Of a stretch of 64,000 nucleotides of DNA, positions 44,085-51,579 are shown piece by piece. The translations under genes and the position numbers were made by a program. Positions within the stretch are counted from its first letter, which is position 1, and every line of letters begins with the position of its first letter. The notes under the pieces were generated by a model. It had not been told where the DNA came from, did not search any database, and saw only the letters and a list, made by a program, of their open reading frames with translations. The DNA is from Marmoricola sp. (GTDB taxonomy: Bacteria > Actinomycetota > Actinomycetes > Propionibacteriales > Nocardioidaceae): the NCBI GenBank assembly GCA_025964775.1, contig JAOPYE010000036.1, positions 39,279-103,278 of the forward strand, written 5' to 3'.

Positions 44085-44848
44085 TGCCGCTGCCGCTGGT
44101 CAGGGCAACCCGCTTCGTGACGCCGCTGCGCGAGGGCGGCTCGCTGCCGGGCATCGTCGAAGCCGACGACCTGGGCACCTACGTCTGCAAGTTCCGCGGC
44201 GCTGGCCAGGGTCTCGGGGTGCTCGTGGCGGAGGTGATCGTCAGCGGCCTGGCCGAGGTGATCGGCCTGCACACCCCGGCGCTGGTCGGGATCGAGCTGA
44301 CTGAACCGATCGCCCGCTACGAAGCCGACCAGGAGGTCCAGGACCTGCTCAACGCCAGCCTGGGGCTGAACCTCGGGGTCGACTTCCTGCCGGGCTCGTT
44401 CGGCTTCGACTCCTCGGTCGAGGTCAGCGACGAGCTCGCCGTCCGGGTGCTCTGGCTCGATGCGTTCACCGCCAACGTGGACCGGACCTGGCGCAACCCG
44501 AACCTCCTGGTCTGGCACGGCGACATCTGGGTGATCGACCACGGCGCGGCGCTCTACTTCCACCATGCCTGGGCCGGTGGCATCACCGATCCGGCCCGGT
44601 TCGCCCAGCAACCCTGGGCGGTCGAGGGGCACGTGATGGCCGGCTACGTGGATGCTCTGGTCCCGGTCTCCGACGGGCTGGCCGACCAGGTCACCGACGA
44701 GGTGCTCGAGAGGGTCGTCGCCCGGGTGCCGGACGAGTGGCTGGTCGGGCCGGTCGGTCCTGACGACCTGCGGGCGGCGTACCGGAGCTTCCTGCGCGCG
44801 CGTCTCGACGGCAGTCGCGCCTGGCTTCCGCGGCGTGGTGCGGCATGA
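44084..44848 (+). CDS. HipA-like kinase-fold protein (HipA_2)
   Basis: 254 residues. RATRFVTPLREGGSLPGIVEADD then YVCKFRGAGQG (possible ATP-site Lys) and DHGAALYFHHAW, which resemble the compact HipA-like family rather than full HipA toxins. It has no N-terminal HipB-like partner. ATG 44084 overlaps the PPK2 stop by 1 nt; an in-frame GTG lies 3 nt before. It ends within the DUF3037 start (ATGA). Confidence 0.75.
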   Translation: MPLPLVRATRFVTPLREGGSLPGIVEADDLGTYVCKFRGAGQGLGVLVAEVIVSGLAEVIGLHTPALVGIELTEPIARYEADQEVQDLLNASLGLNLGVDFLPGSFGFDSSVEVSDELAVRVLWLDAFTANVDRTWRNPNLLVWHGDIWVIDHGAALYFHHAWAGGITDPARFAQQPWAVEGHVMAGYVDALVPVSDGLADQVTDEVLERVVARVPDEWLVGPVGPDDLRAAYRSFLRARLDGSRAWLPRRGAA

Positions 44849-45225
44849 GCCGGATGGCCTACCAGTACGTCGTCCTGCGCTGCGTCCCGCGGGTGGATCG
44901 CGAGGAGTTCGTCAACGTCGGGGTGCTGGCCTACTGCCAGCAGGCGGAGTTCCTCGCCGCGGCGTGCCACGTGCAGACCGACCGGCTGCACGCGTTGTGG
45001 CCCGACCTCGACGCGAGCGCGGTCACCGCAGCGCTGGCCTTCATCGAAGGCGTCTGCCGCGGAGACGAGACGCTGGGCGATGTCGCGCGCGGCGATCTGG
45101 GCACCCGGTTCGGCTTCCTCAAGGCGCCGCGATCGACCGTCGTACAGCCCGGTCCGGTGCACGGCGGCACCACCACCGATCCTGCGGCGGAGCTCCAGCG
45201 TCTGCTCGACGTGCTGGTGCGCTAG
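44845..45225 (+). CDS. DUF3037 protein
   Basis: 126 residues matching DUF3037: YQYVVLRCVPRVDREEFVNVGVL at the N-terminus is the family signature. It is typically encoded next to HipA-like genes, as here, with a 4-nt overlap, implying they act together. The last 4 nt (CTAG) overlap the stop of the convergent PLP enzyme gene. Function unknown. Confidence 0.8.
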   Translation: MSRMAYQYVVLRCVPRVDREEFVNVGVLAYCQQAEFLAAACHVQTDRLHALWPDLDASAVTAALAFIEGVCRGDETLGDVARGDLGTRFGFLKAPRSTVVQPGPVHGGTTTDPAAELQRLLDVLVR

Positions 45226-46397
45226 CGCGCGATCTTCTCGACCGCGGTGACGGCCTGGTCGATCTGGTCCGGGCTGACGAAGTAGTGCGGCGAGGCCCGT
45301 ACGACGGACTCCAACCCGCGCTCACGCATGTCGAGCAGGGTCGAGCTCGCCGAGCTGACCGAGACCGTGACGCCCGCCTCGAGCAGCCGGGCCTTGACCT
45401 GGTCGGGCTCCGCCGCGGCGACAGTGAAGGTCACCAGACCGCTGAGGTCCTTCCCGACATCGCGGATCTCCACGCCGGGCACGTGGGCCAGCCCGGTCCG
45501 GAGCGCGTCGGCGCGATCGCGCACGTCGCGCTCCACGTCGTCGATGCCGAGGTCCAGGAGGTGGTCGACCGCGTCCTTCAGGCCCAGCCGCCCGGCGACA
45601 TCGTGCTCCCAGAGCTCGAAACGGGCGGCATCGGGTCGCAGGGTGTAGCTGGTGGTCCCGGTCCACTCGCCGCCGCGCAGGTCAGCCGCCGCCGGCTCGA
45701 GGTCGGCAAGCACCTCGCGACGGATGTAGAGGAACCCCGTACCGCGGGGGGCGCGCAGCCACTTGCGTCCGGTCGCCGAGAGCGCATCGACGCCGAGGGC
45801 ACCGACATCCACACCGAGCTGTCCGATCGACTGGCAGGCGTCGAGGAGGACGAGGGCGCCGAATGCGTGGGCGAGCTCGACCACCTCGGGAATCTTCGAG
45901 ACGTGTCCGGAGTTGGTCGCAACATGGACCAGCGAGACAAGCCGGACCCGCTCGTCGAGCATCGCGGCCATCGCGTCGAGGTCGATCTCGCCGTCCGGTC
46001 CCGTCGGGACGACGTCCACCTGGCACCCGTCGAAGCGGGCACGCTGGAGCAGGGTGATGGCGTTGCTGGCGTACTCGTTGCCGCAGATCAGGATCCGGTC
46101 ACCCGGTTTCCAGGGCAGCGCCGTCACGAACAGGGACCAGGCTCGCGTGGCGCTGTCGGCCAGCGCCACCAGATCCGGATCGCAGCCCAGCAGGCGGCCG
46201 ATCGAGGCGGGAAGGGCCGCGAGGTCGTCCGCGCGTTCGGCCGCAGCCCGGTAGCCGCCGATCTCCGCTTCGCGGCGCAGGTGTCCGATGACCACCTCGA
46301 GGGTCCGGGTCGTCGGCAGCGAGGATCCGGCGCTGTCCAGGAAGACCTGGTCGATGCAGCCGGGCGTCAGGGCTCGTTCGGCCTCGAGGTCGATCAC
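45222..46397 (-). CDS. egtE: Class V PLP enzyme, probable ergothioneine C-S lyase EgtE
   Basis: 391 residues of the aminotransferase class V/cysteine desulfurase fold. DACQSIGQLGVDV near residue 200 (Asp contacting PLP) and the PLP Lys in SATGRKWLRAPRGTGFLYI near 221. Placed beside egtB and egtD, it is most likely EgtE, which releases ergothioneine from the sulfoxide made by EgtB. GTG 46397 is the first plausible start. It is transcribed away from egtB. A general aminotransferase role cannot be ruled out from sequence alone. Confidence 0.7.
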   Translation of the reverse strand: MIDLEAERALTPGCIDQVFLDSAGSSLPTTRTLEVVIGHLRREAEIGGYRAAAERADDLAALPASIGRLLGCDPDLVALADSATRAWSLFVTALPWKPGDRILICGNEYASNAITLLQRARFDGCQVDVVPTGPDGEIDLDAMAAMLDERVRLVSLVHVATNSGHVSKIPEVVELAHAFGALVLLDACQSIGQLGVDVGALGVDALSATGRKWLRAPRGTGFLYIRREVLADLEPAAADLRGGEWTGTTSYTLRPDAARFELWEHDVAGRLGLKDAVDHLLDLGIDDVERDVRDRADALRTGLAHVPGVEIRDVGKDLSGLVTFTVAAAEPDQVKARLLEAGVTVSVSSASSTLLDMRERGLESVVRASPHYFVSPDQIDQAVTAVEKIAR

Positions 46398-46583
46398 CTG
46401 CCCATCCTGCCCCAGAACGGGTGGGTTTCGAGTCCGATGGGTAGGGCCGATGAAATGTGAACATTCGCTGACGCCGGGCCCGGCCCCTCGATTTCTGTCG
46501 GTGGGCCTGCCTAGGGTCGTGATGTCTCCAGTGGGCGGCGCACAGTGCTCCTGCCTGACCGGGACTGGGAGGTGTGGTGCGCG

Positions 46584-47891
46584 ATGACGATCACCGAGTG
46601 GGATGCCGAATCGCTGACCCGTCGTTTCGACGAGGTCCGCGCGCACACCGAGTCCCTGGCCGGACCACTGTCGCCCGAGGACCAGACGGTCCAGTCGATG
46701 CCGGACGTGTCCCCGACCAAGTGGCACCGCGCCCACGTCACCTGGTTCTTCGAGACCTTCGTCCTTGCCGAGAACGAGGCCGGGTTCACCCCGTTCCAGG
46801 ACAAGTACTGGTTCCTCTTCAACAGCTACTACGAGGCTGTCGGCCCCCGGTTCTCCCGCGTGGACCGTGGCGTGATCACCCGGCCCGGCGCGCACGACGT
46901 CGGGGTCTACCGGGGCAACGTGGATGCGCGGATGCGCGACCTGATGGCATCGGTCGACGGCGGCACCATCGAGAAGCTCACACCGACGATCGAGCTCGGC
47001 TTCCACCACGAGCAGCAGCACCAGGAACTGCTGCTGATGGACATCAAGCACGTGCTCTCGATGAACCCGATGCGTCCGGCCTATGCCGGTTCGCCGAGCG
47101 CGACCGGCGAGCCTGACGCGCTCGGGTGGGTCGAGGTCGCCGGGGGCCTGGTCGAGATCGGCCACCCGGGCGCGGGCTTCTCGTTCGACAACGAGCTGCC
47201 GCAGCACCAGACCTGGCTCAACCCTTACCGGCTCGCCGATCGGCTGACCACCAACGGTGAGTGGCTGGAGTTCATGGCCGACGGCGGCTACGCCCGTCCC
47301 GAGCTCTGGCTCTCCGACGGCTGGGCGCGGGTCAAGGCCGAGGGCTGGAAGGCGCCGTTCTACTGGGAGCAGTTTGATGGGTCTAGCGACGGAGTCTGGT
47401 TCGAGCACACCCTGAACGGCACCTGGCCGGTGAACCCGGGCCTGCCGGCCAGCCACGTGAGCCACTACGAAGCCGATGCGTACGCGACCTGGGCCGGCAA
47501 GCGACTGCCCACCGAAGCCGAGTGGGAGCACGCGGTCACCTCCGACGGCCAGGCAGTCCAGGGCAACCTCGCGAACTCGCGGACGTTCCATCCGCAGGCA
47601 GCGCCCGCAGCGAACGGCCGGCTTCGCCAGGTGTACGGCGACTGCTGGGAGTGGACGTCCTCGGCGTACCTGCCGTATCCGGGGTTCCATCCTGCCGAGG
47701 GCGCGATCGGTGAGTACAACGGCAAGTTCATGTCCAACCAGATGGTGCTGCGCGGAGGATGTGCGCTGACGCCCCCCGGTCACGCCCGCGCCACCTACCG
47801 CAACTTCTTCCCACCCGGATCGCGCTGGGCGCTGTCCGGGGTCAGGCTCGCCGACGGCGGCGTGCCCACCTCTACGGCAGGAGCCGTCTGA
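46584..47891 (+). CDS. egtB: Ergothioneine biosynthesis sulfoxide synthase EgtB
   Basis: 435-residue non-heme iron enzyme joining a thiol to hercynine with O2. N-terminal DinB-like bundle carrying the iron ligands (SPTKWHRAHVTWFFE with His near 53 and HHEQQHQE near 138-145, the HX3HXE motif), then the FGE-sulfatase domain (LPTEAEWEHAV, GDCWEWTSSAY, VLRGGCALTPPGHARATYRNFF). ATG 46584 sits behind GGGAGG. Its stop overlaps egtD by 1 nt. EgtA (gamma-Glu-Cys ligase) and EgtC are not in this window. Confidence 0.95.
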   Translation: MTITEWDAESLTRRFDEVRAHTESLAGPLSPEDQTVQSMPDVSPTKWHRAHVTWFFETFVLAENEAGFTPFQDKYWFLFNSYYEAVGPRFSRVDRGVITRPGAHDVGVYRGNVDARMRDLMASVDGGTIEKLTPTIELGFHHEQQHQELLLMDIKHVLSMNPMRPAYAGSPSATGEPDALGWVEVAGGLVEIGHPGAGFSFDNELPQHQTWLNPYRLADRLTTNGEWLEFMADGGYARPELWLSDGWARVKAEGWKAPFYWEQFDGSSDGVWFEHTLNGTWPVNPGLPASHVSHYEADAYATWAGKRLPTEAEWEHAVTSDGQAVQGNLANSRTFHPQAAPAANGRLRQVYGDCWEWTSSAYLPYPGFHPAEGAIGEYNGKFMSNQMVLRGGCALTPPGHARATYRNFFPPGSRWALSGVRLADGGVPTSTAGAV

Positions 47892-48871
47892 TGCCCCCCG
47901 TCAAGCAACCTGTGGTCTCGGTCCTGCTGGACCCGGACTGGGCCAGCGGCTCGCTGGTCGAAGACGTACGCCGTGGCTTCGCCTCGCATCCCCGGGCGCT
48001 TCCGCCCAAATGGCTGTACGACGACCAGGGCTCAGAGCTCTTCGACGAGATCACCCGGCTTCCCGAGTACTACCCGTTCGCGCGCGAGCACGCGATCCTG
48101 ACCGACCACGCCGACGAGATCGTGGCCGCCAGCGGTGCGACCACCCTGGTCGAGCTGGGCAGCGGGACCAGTGAGAAGACCCGGATCCTGCTGGACGCGT
48201 TCGCGGCGACCGGCACCCTCGAGTGCTTCGCGCCGGTCGACGTCTCCGAGTCGACCCTGCGGACCGCGGCGGCGCAGATCTCGCAGCGCTATCCCGGTGT
48301 GCAGGTCGAGGCCGTCGTCGGCGACTTCACGCTGCACCTCGCGCATCTCCCGCGCCACGGCCGCCGGATGGTGGCGTTCCTCGGCGGCACGATCGGCAAC
48401 CTGTACCACGAAGAGCGGGCGGCGTTCCTCGGCGCGCTGGCCGACGTCCTGGAGCCCGGTGACTCGCTCCTGCTGGGCACCGACCTGGTCAAGAGTGCTG
48501 ACCGGCTGATCGCGGCGTACAACGACGAACGCGGAGTGACGGCAGAGTTCGTCCTGAACTCGTTGCGGGTCCTGAACCGCGAGCTGGGCGCCGACTTCGA
48601 CCTCGACGGCTTCTCCTACATCCCCTTCTGGGATGCCCACATGGAGCGCATGGACCTGCGCTTGCGTTCGGAGATGCCGCAGCGCGTCACGATCCCGGGC
48701 GCCGATGTGGTGCTGGACCTCGCCAGTGGCGAGGAGATCCGGGTCGAGATCTCCACCAAGTTCCGGGTCAGCAAGGTCGCTGCCGAGCTGGAGGCAGCCG
48801 GGCTCGGGGTCACCCGGGTGTGGACCGACGACGCCGGGGACTTCGCGCTGACGCTGGCCACGAAGGCCTAG
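47891..48871 (+). CDS. egtD: L-histidine N-alpha-methyltransferase EgtD
   Basis: 326 residues that trimethylate histidine to hercynine using SAM, the first step of ergothioneine synthesis. PKWLYDDQGSELFDEITRLPEYYP near 33-56, SAM site LVELGSGTSEKT near 82, FLGGTIGNL and the C-terminal substrate site (ISTKFRVSKV) are present. ATG 47891 is formed from the last base of the egtB stop (TGATG). Followed at once by REP-like copy D. Confidence 0.95.
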   Translation: MPPVKQPVVSVLLDPDWASGSLVEDVRRGFASHPRALPPKWLYDDQGSELFDEITRLPEYYPFAREHAILTDHADEIVAASGATTLVELGSGTSEKTRILLDAFAATGTLECFAPVDVSESTLRTAAAQISQRYPGVQVEAVVGDFTLHLAHLPRHGRRMVAFLGGTIGNLYHEERAAFLGALADVLEPGDSLLLGTDLVKSADRLIAAYNDERGVTAEFVLNSLRVLNRELGADFDLDGFSYIPFWDAHMERMDLRLRSEMPQRVTIPGADVVLDLASGEEIRVEISTKFRVSKVAAELEAAGLGVTRVWTDDAGDFALTLATKA

Positions 48872-48984
48872 TTTCGAGACAGGCGCAGAGCGCCTTCCTC
48901 AACCACCGGTGGTTGAGTTGGCGGTCTCTGAGGAGCGCGGGCACGGCGCGTCTCGAAGGGGTTGCGCAGCGACCGTCTCGAAAA
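48871..48984. repeat. REP-like repeat, copy D (most complete)
   Basis: Starts in the egtD stop region with GTTTCGAGAC and ends with GTCTCGAAAA, an outer inverted repeat. Near its start is a perfect 20-bp palindrome of CTCAACCACC and its complement (48898-48917). This is the usual layout of dispersed intergenic palindromes in high-GC actinobacteria. The left copy of the 14-bp direct repeat of the inserted element begins 6 nt beyond it. Confidence 0.6.
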
Positions 48985-48990
48985 CTTCAG

Positions 48991-49004
48991 ATCAGACGGG
49001 AACG
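48991..49004 (+). repeat. 14-bp direct repeat, left (target-site duplication candidate)
   Basis: ATCAGACGGGAACG, repeated exactly at 50751-50764 on the other side of the element. Confidence 0.8.
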
Positions 49005-49039
49005 GGGATAGGGGATAGGGCGTCTTGAATGCCCCACCC
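49005..49039 (+). repeat. Left terminal inverted repeat
   Basis: 35 bp, from GGGATAGGGG to CTTGAATGCCCCACCC. Differs from the right end at two positions (G/A in the second GGGATA unit, C/T before TTGAATG). Confidence 0.8.
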
Positions 49040-49071
49040 CCGTCCGTCACGCAAGGCCAGGGCGTGGCGGG

Positions 49072-49396
49072 TCAGGGCGTTAGCCCTTGTTCAGATCGAA
49101 CAGCATGGACACTAGGCCGGATCGTGCAGGACCAACCAATCCGCAAGGAACGGAAGCGTCCACGGCCGGGGTGGGTCCCGAACGCGCATCTGATGGCTTC
49201 TGCGTCTCGCCGAAGCGCCTCGATCGCCGCTACCGGCTCAGATCGATCGGCATCCTCGGTAGGCAGGTAGTTCAGGACCACGATAGGTCGGTCAGCCTCT
49301 TTCAGAACCTTGACCTAGTGCTTGTCGTTGAAGGAGTGCCCGAGAACAACGACGTGCGTACTGTCGGCAAGAAGAAGCCGGACCGCGTCCCACAAC
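49072..49396 (-). pseudogene. Decayed gene fragment, SIR2-like/Rossmann-like C-terminal part
   Basis: The minus strand reads KLWDAVRLLLADSTHVVVLG, HSFNDKH, then an in-frame TAG (near 49314), then VKVLKEADRPIVVLNYLPTE and about 60 further residues to 49072. ADSTHVVVLGHSFND followed by a Leu/Val-rich helix resembles the C-terminal part of SIR2-like proteins. The 5' part is missing: the reading begins right behind the stop codon of the membrane protein upstream. One base change in TAG would restore the frame. Family assignment is tentative. Confidence 0.5.
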
Positions 49397-49810
49397 TTAG
49401 GGTTGGTTTTCCCGCTTCTTTCCTGCCATCTTTGACGTCAAGTAAGCGGCCTCAGTAACCATTTTGATAGCCCCGGCGATTAGCACGATAGCGATCCCAA
49501 TATACAGAGCCACCGGATGAGCATTCAGGTTATGCACGTTTACCAGAATGAGGATAAATCCAATGGCCCAAAGGGAATACGAGGCTATCAGAAATGAGCG
49601 AGTGGCCCTCCTTCGCGGCTGGGCCGGTGTTTCGGAATGACTTTCCTCGTTCGGCGCATTGCCCACAACGTCAGTGGCGCGATTCCTGCGCTGGAGGACT
49701 ATTACCCAGATAGTAAAGACAAGGATGGTGGCAACAAATACTACAAAATAGATAATACGATCGGATGCCCCATGCAACTGAGTGAACATCGGTACATTCT
49801 GCACAACCAT
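49397..49810 (-). CDS. Three-helix membrane protein in the inserted element
   Basis: 137 residues with hydrophobic helices at about 20-40, 74-92 and 98-118, a charged loop between the first two, and a Lys-rich tail. GC content is near 48%, unlike the surrounding ~70%. ATG 49810 overlaps the preceding gene's stop (TGATG). That layout, a membrane protein coupled directly behind a toxin-like C-terminal domain, is typical of polymorphic-toxin immunity genes; this is an inference. Confidence 0.65.
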   Translation of the reverse strand: MVVQNVPMFTQLHGASDRIIYFVVFVATILVFTIWVIVLQRRNRATDVVGNAPNEESHSETPAQPRRRATRSFLIASYSLWAIGFILILVNVHNLNAHPVALYIGIAIVLIAGAIKMVTEAAYLTSKMAGKKRENQP

Positions 49811-50142
49811 CAGTGGTCCTGTTGGGTAAAGTAGGTATAGATATCCGCGGCCCCGTTACCTAAAGCTTTAAATGCCTTGGCACCAGGCTGCAGGTATTCA
49901 GGAAGATTTTTGATGGCGGCAGCCCCTGGAATCTCCAATCCTGCAACATCGAGAACAATGTCCGTAGCGTTCCATTTCTTGCCGCCTGTTACCATATCCA
50001 TGAGGTCGGTCTCCGCCGAGAACGTTCCCGTGGCGTCCGACACGATCATCGCTGGTGCCGCGCATTCCACATGCAAGAAGGCCACACAAACTCCAGCTCC
50101 TGCGAGGGTAGCGCCACTCACGGCCGCCGATCCGACGGACAT
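49810..50142 (-). CDS. Truncated pretoxin-like protein
   Basis: 110 residues from ATG 50142, ending IKNLPEYLQPGAKAFKALGN and then YTYFTQQDH. The Gly/Ala-rich hydrophobic stretch (SGATLAGAGVCVAF) and KWNATDIVLDVAGLEIPGAA look like the linker region before toxin tips of secreted polymorphic toxins. The open frame continues to 50277, but that part is antisense to the plus-strand fragment at 50224 and looks non-coding after ~50160. It is likely the 3' remnant of a much larger gene. Exact toxin class unknown. Confidence 0.5.
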   Translation of the reverse strand: MSVGSAAVSGATLAGAGVCVAFLHVECAAPAMIVSDATGTFSAETDLMDMVTGGKKWNATDIVLDVAGLEIPGAAAIKNLPEYLQPGAKAFKALGNGAADIYTYFTQQDH

Positions 50143-50223
50143 GTCGTGAAGAAGCCCGTGGAGGGCATCGGGCTTCGAGGTGTGAGACCTCACCCCGTCA
50201 GAGCCGTGGCCCGCATTGCGAAG

Positions 50224-50658
50224 ATGCGGACCGTGAGTCTGTACTCCCGGCTCCTGGATTCGGTCAACCAACTGCACCAGAAGGTCACAGCAGCGGATGC
50301 TAAGCGCGCCGCGGTCCGTGCAAACGTCCTCGCATTTATGGCCCTTCTCGTTGCGGTTGCTTTGGGACTCCCAGCCTTACAAGCTTCAATCGACATCGCC
50401 AGAAGGGTCTCGAGCAGCTCAGCACTCAAGCCGACGACGCGCCCATTGGTGTGGCTCGGCGATCAAGGGCCGAGCGGCGTGTGGGCAGCCTTCCTAGGCT
50501 TCCTCGGCGTCTCGGTTCTGTCGTGGATCGTGGGTGCTTTCGCCCTTCGAAATCGTCCGTCACGTCGGCGCTGGTTGCCTGCGGGCCAGTCCTGGGGCGT
50601 GCCACTAACCGTGACGAATTCTGATGCCGATCAGAACGTCAGTGACGACGGCAAATAG
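50224..50658 (+). CDS. C-terminal fragment of a two-helix membrane protein
   Basis: 144 residues from ATG 50224. LLDSVNQLHQKVTAADAKRA is a helix leading into a first membrane segment (VLAFMALLVAVALGLPALQA), then a loop and a second one (VWAAFLGFLGVSVLSWIVGAFAL) and a basic tail. The sequence upstream in frame is not protein-like, there is no ribosome site, and the layout (coiled helix plus two membrane segments at the C-terminus) suggests only the end of a longer protein remains. Confidence 0.45.
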   Translation: MRTVSLYSRLLDSVNQLHQKVTAADAKRAAVRANVLAFMALLVAVALGLPALQASIDIARRVSSSSALKPTTRPLVWLGDQGPSGVWAAFLGFLGVSVLSWIVGAFALRNRPSRRRWLPAGQSWGVPLTVTNSDADQNVSDDGK

Positions 50659-50715
50659 GGGCCGCGACTAGCTTGCTAGCGACCGGCAGCGTGCAGAAGG
50701 TCGCATGGTCCGGCA

Positions 50716-50750
50716 GGGTGGGGCATTCAAAACGCCCTATCCCTTATCCC
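50716..50750 (-). repeat. Right terminal inverted repeat
   Basis: 35 bp, complement of 49005-49039 apart from two positions, abutting the right 14-bp direct repeat. Confidence 0.8.
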
Positions 50751-50764
50751 ATCAGACGGGAACG
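50751..50764 (+). repeat. 14-bp direct repeat, right
   Basis: ATCAGACGGGAACG. This copy includes the stop codon and last codons of the chelatase gene at 50752, so it is the original target and the left copy is the duplicate. Confidence 0.8.
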
Positions 50765-51495
50765 AGTTCGACGGCGCCCACGGCGTACCGGGCCAGGATC
50801 GTGCGTGCGACCTCCGGGTCGGCGCCGAGCGGCTCGGAGACAGCGACCGCGCCGGCTTCGATCGCCAGCTCGGCTGCCCGATCGGGCAGGAATCCCGGCG
50901 CGAGGAACAGCGAGGCGACTGCGACGTGGCGTCGTCCTTCGGCACGGAACGCCCGCACGGCTTCACCGGTGGCGGGGGGAGTGGTCGAGGCGAACGCTGC
51001 GGTCACGGGCAGCTTGTGGTGGGCACCCCAGACGCGGGCCAGCCGGGCGACTGCCTGGTTGGCGAGCGGGTCGGAGGAGCCGGCGGCCGCGAGAACGAGG
51101 GCATCGAGCTCGCGGACCCTGGCCGCACTGAGGGCCTCGCGAAGGCGCTTGTCGAGGACCTCGAGGAACGCGTGCTCAAGTCCCAGGACCCGCGTCGCGC
51201 GGATCTGGACTCCGGGGTGCCTGGCGGTGGCCTGGGCGATCACGTCGGGGACATCCACCTTCGCGTGGAACGCCTCACTCAGCAGCAACGGGACCACGAC
51301 GATCTCGTCGAACCGGGCGCGTACGAGCTTGTTCACGGTCGTCTCGAACGACGGGCGCACGTGGTCGAGGAACGCGACCTCGATCCGCAGGTCGGGACGC
51401 AGGTGGCGCGTCTCGGCCACCAGGGCCTCGATGGTTGCCTTTGATCGTGGATCACGGCTGCCGTGGGCAAGCGCGATGAGGGCTGGGGCGGTCAT
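50752..51495 (-). CDS. Sirohydrochlorin chelatase (CbiX-like)
   Basis: 247 residues with two tandem CbiX modules: LIALAHGSRDPRSKATIEAL at the start (metal-site His in AHGSRD) and a second near 125-235 (LVLAAAGSSDPLANQAV, ASLFLAPGFLPDRAAELA). It would insert iron into sirohydrochlorin to make siroheme, the cofactor of the sulfite reductase encoded upstream. ATG 51495. It lies 84 nt past the cysH stop in the same direction. An element sits just past its stop, duplicating its last codons. Confidence 0.88.
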   Translation of the reverse strand: MTAPALIALAHGSRDPRSKATIEALVAETRHLRPDLRIEVAFLDHVRPSFETTVNKLVRARFDEIVVVPLLLSEAFHAKVDVPDVIAQATARHPGVQIRATRVLGLEHAFLEVLDKRLREALSAARVRELDALVLAAAGSSDPLANQAVARLARVWGAHHKLPVTAAFASTTPPATGEAVRAFRAEGRRHVAVASLFLAPGFLPDRAAELAIEAGAVAVSEPLGADPEVARTILARYAVGAVELVPV

Positions 51496-51579
51496 GGACC
51501 GGCCTCCCTTCTCTTCGATCGCGTTCGACGGCGCTGTCGGTGCGAGGTTCAGTACTGCGGGTGGGTGAAATTGTGGGAG

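Larger units (their letters stand above)
49005..50750. mobile_element. 1.75-kb element with 35-bp inverted ends, no transposase seen
   Basis: Ends 49005-49039 (GGGATAGGGGATAGGGCG... CCCCACCC) and 50716-50750 are inverted repeats with 33 of 35 positions identical. A perfect 14-bp direct repeat flanks both ends. The interior has a GC content well below the chromosome in 49400-50100 and holds four gene remnants on both strands, none of them a recognisable transposase or integrase. It may be a non-autonomous transposon moved in trans, or a decayed one. It sits between egtD and the sirohydrochlorin chelatase gene without disrupting either. Confidence 0.75.

Noticed and set aside
45222..47783. 853-residue minus-strand ORF
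   Set aside because: Only 45222-46397 is a gene (PLP enzyme). The rest is antisense to egtB and has shadow-like composition.
49005..50750. Complete insertion sequence or prophage
   Set aside because: No transposase, integrase or phage gene can be read in any frame.
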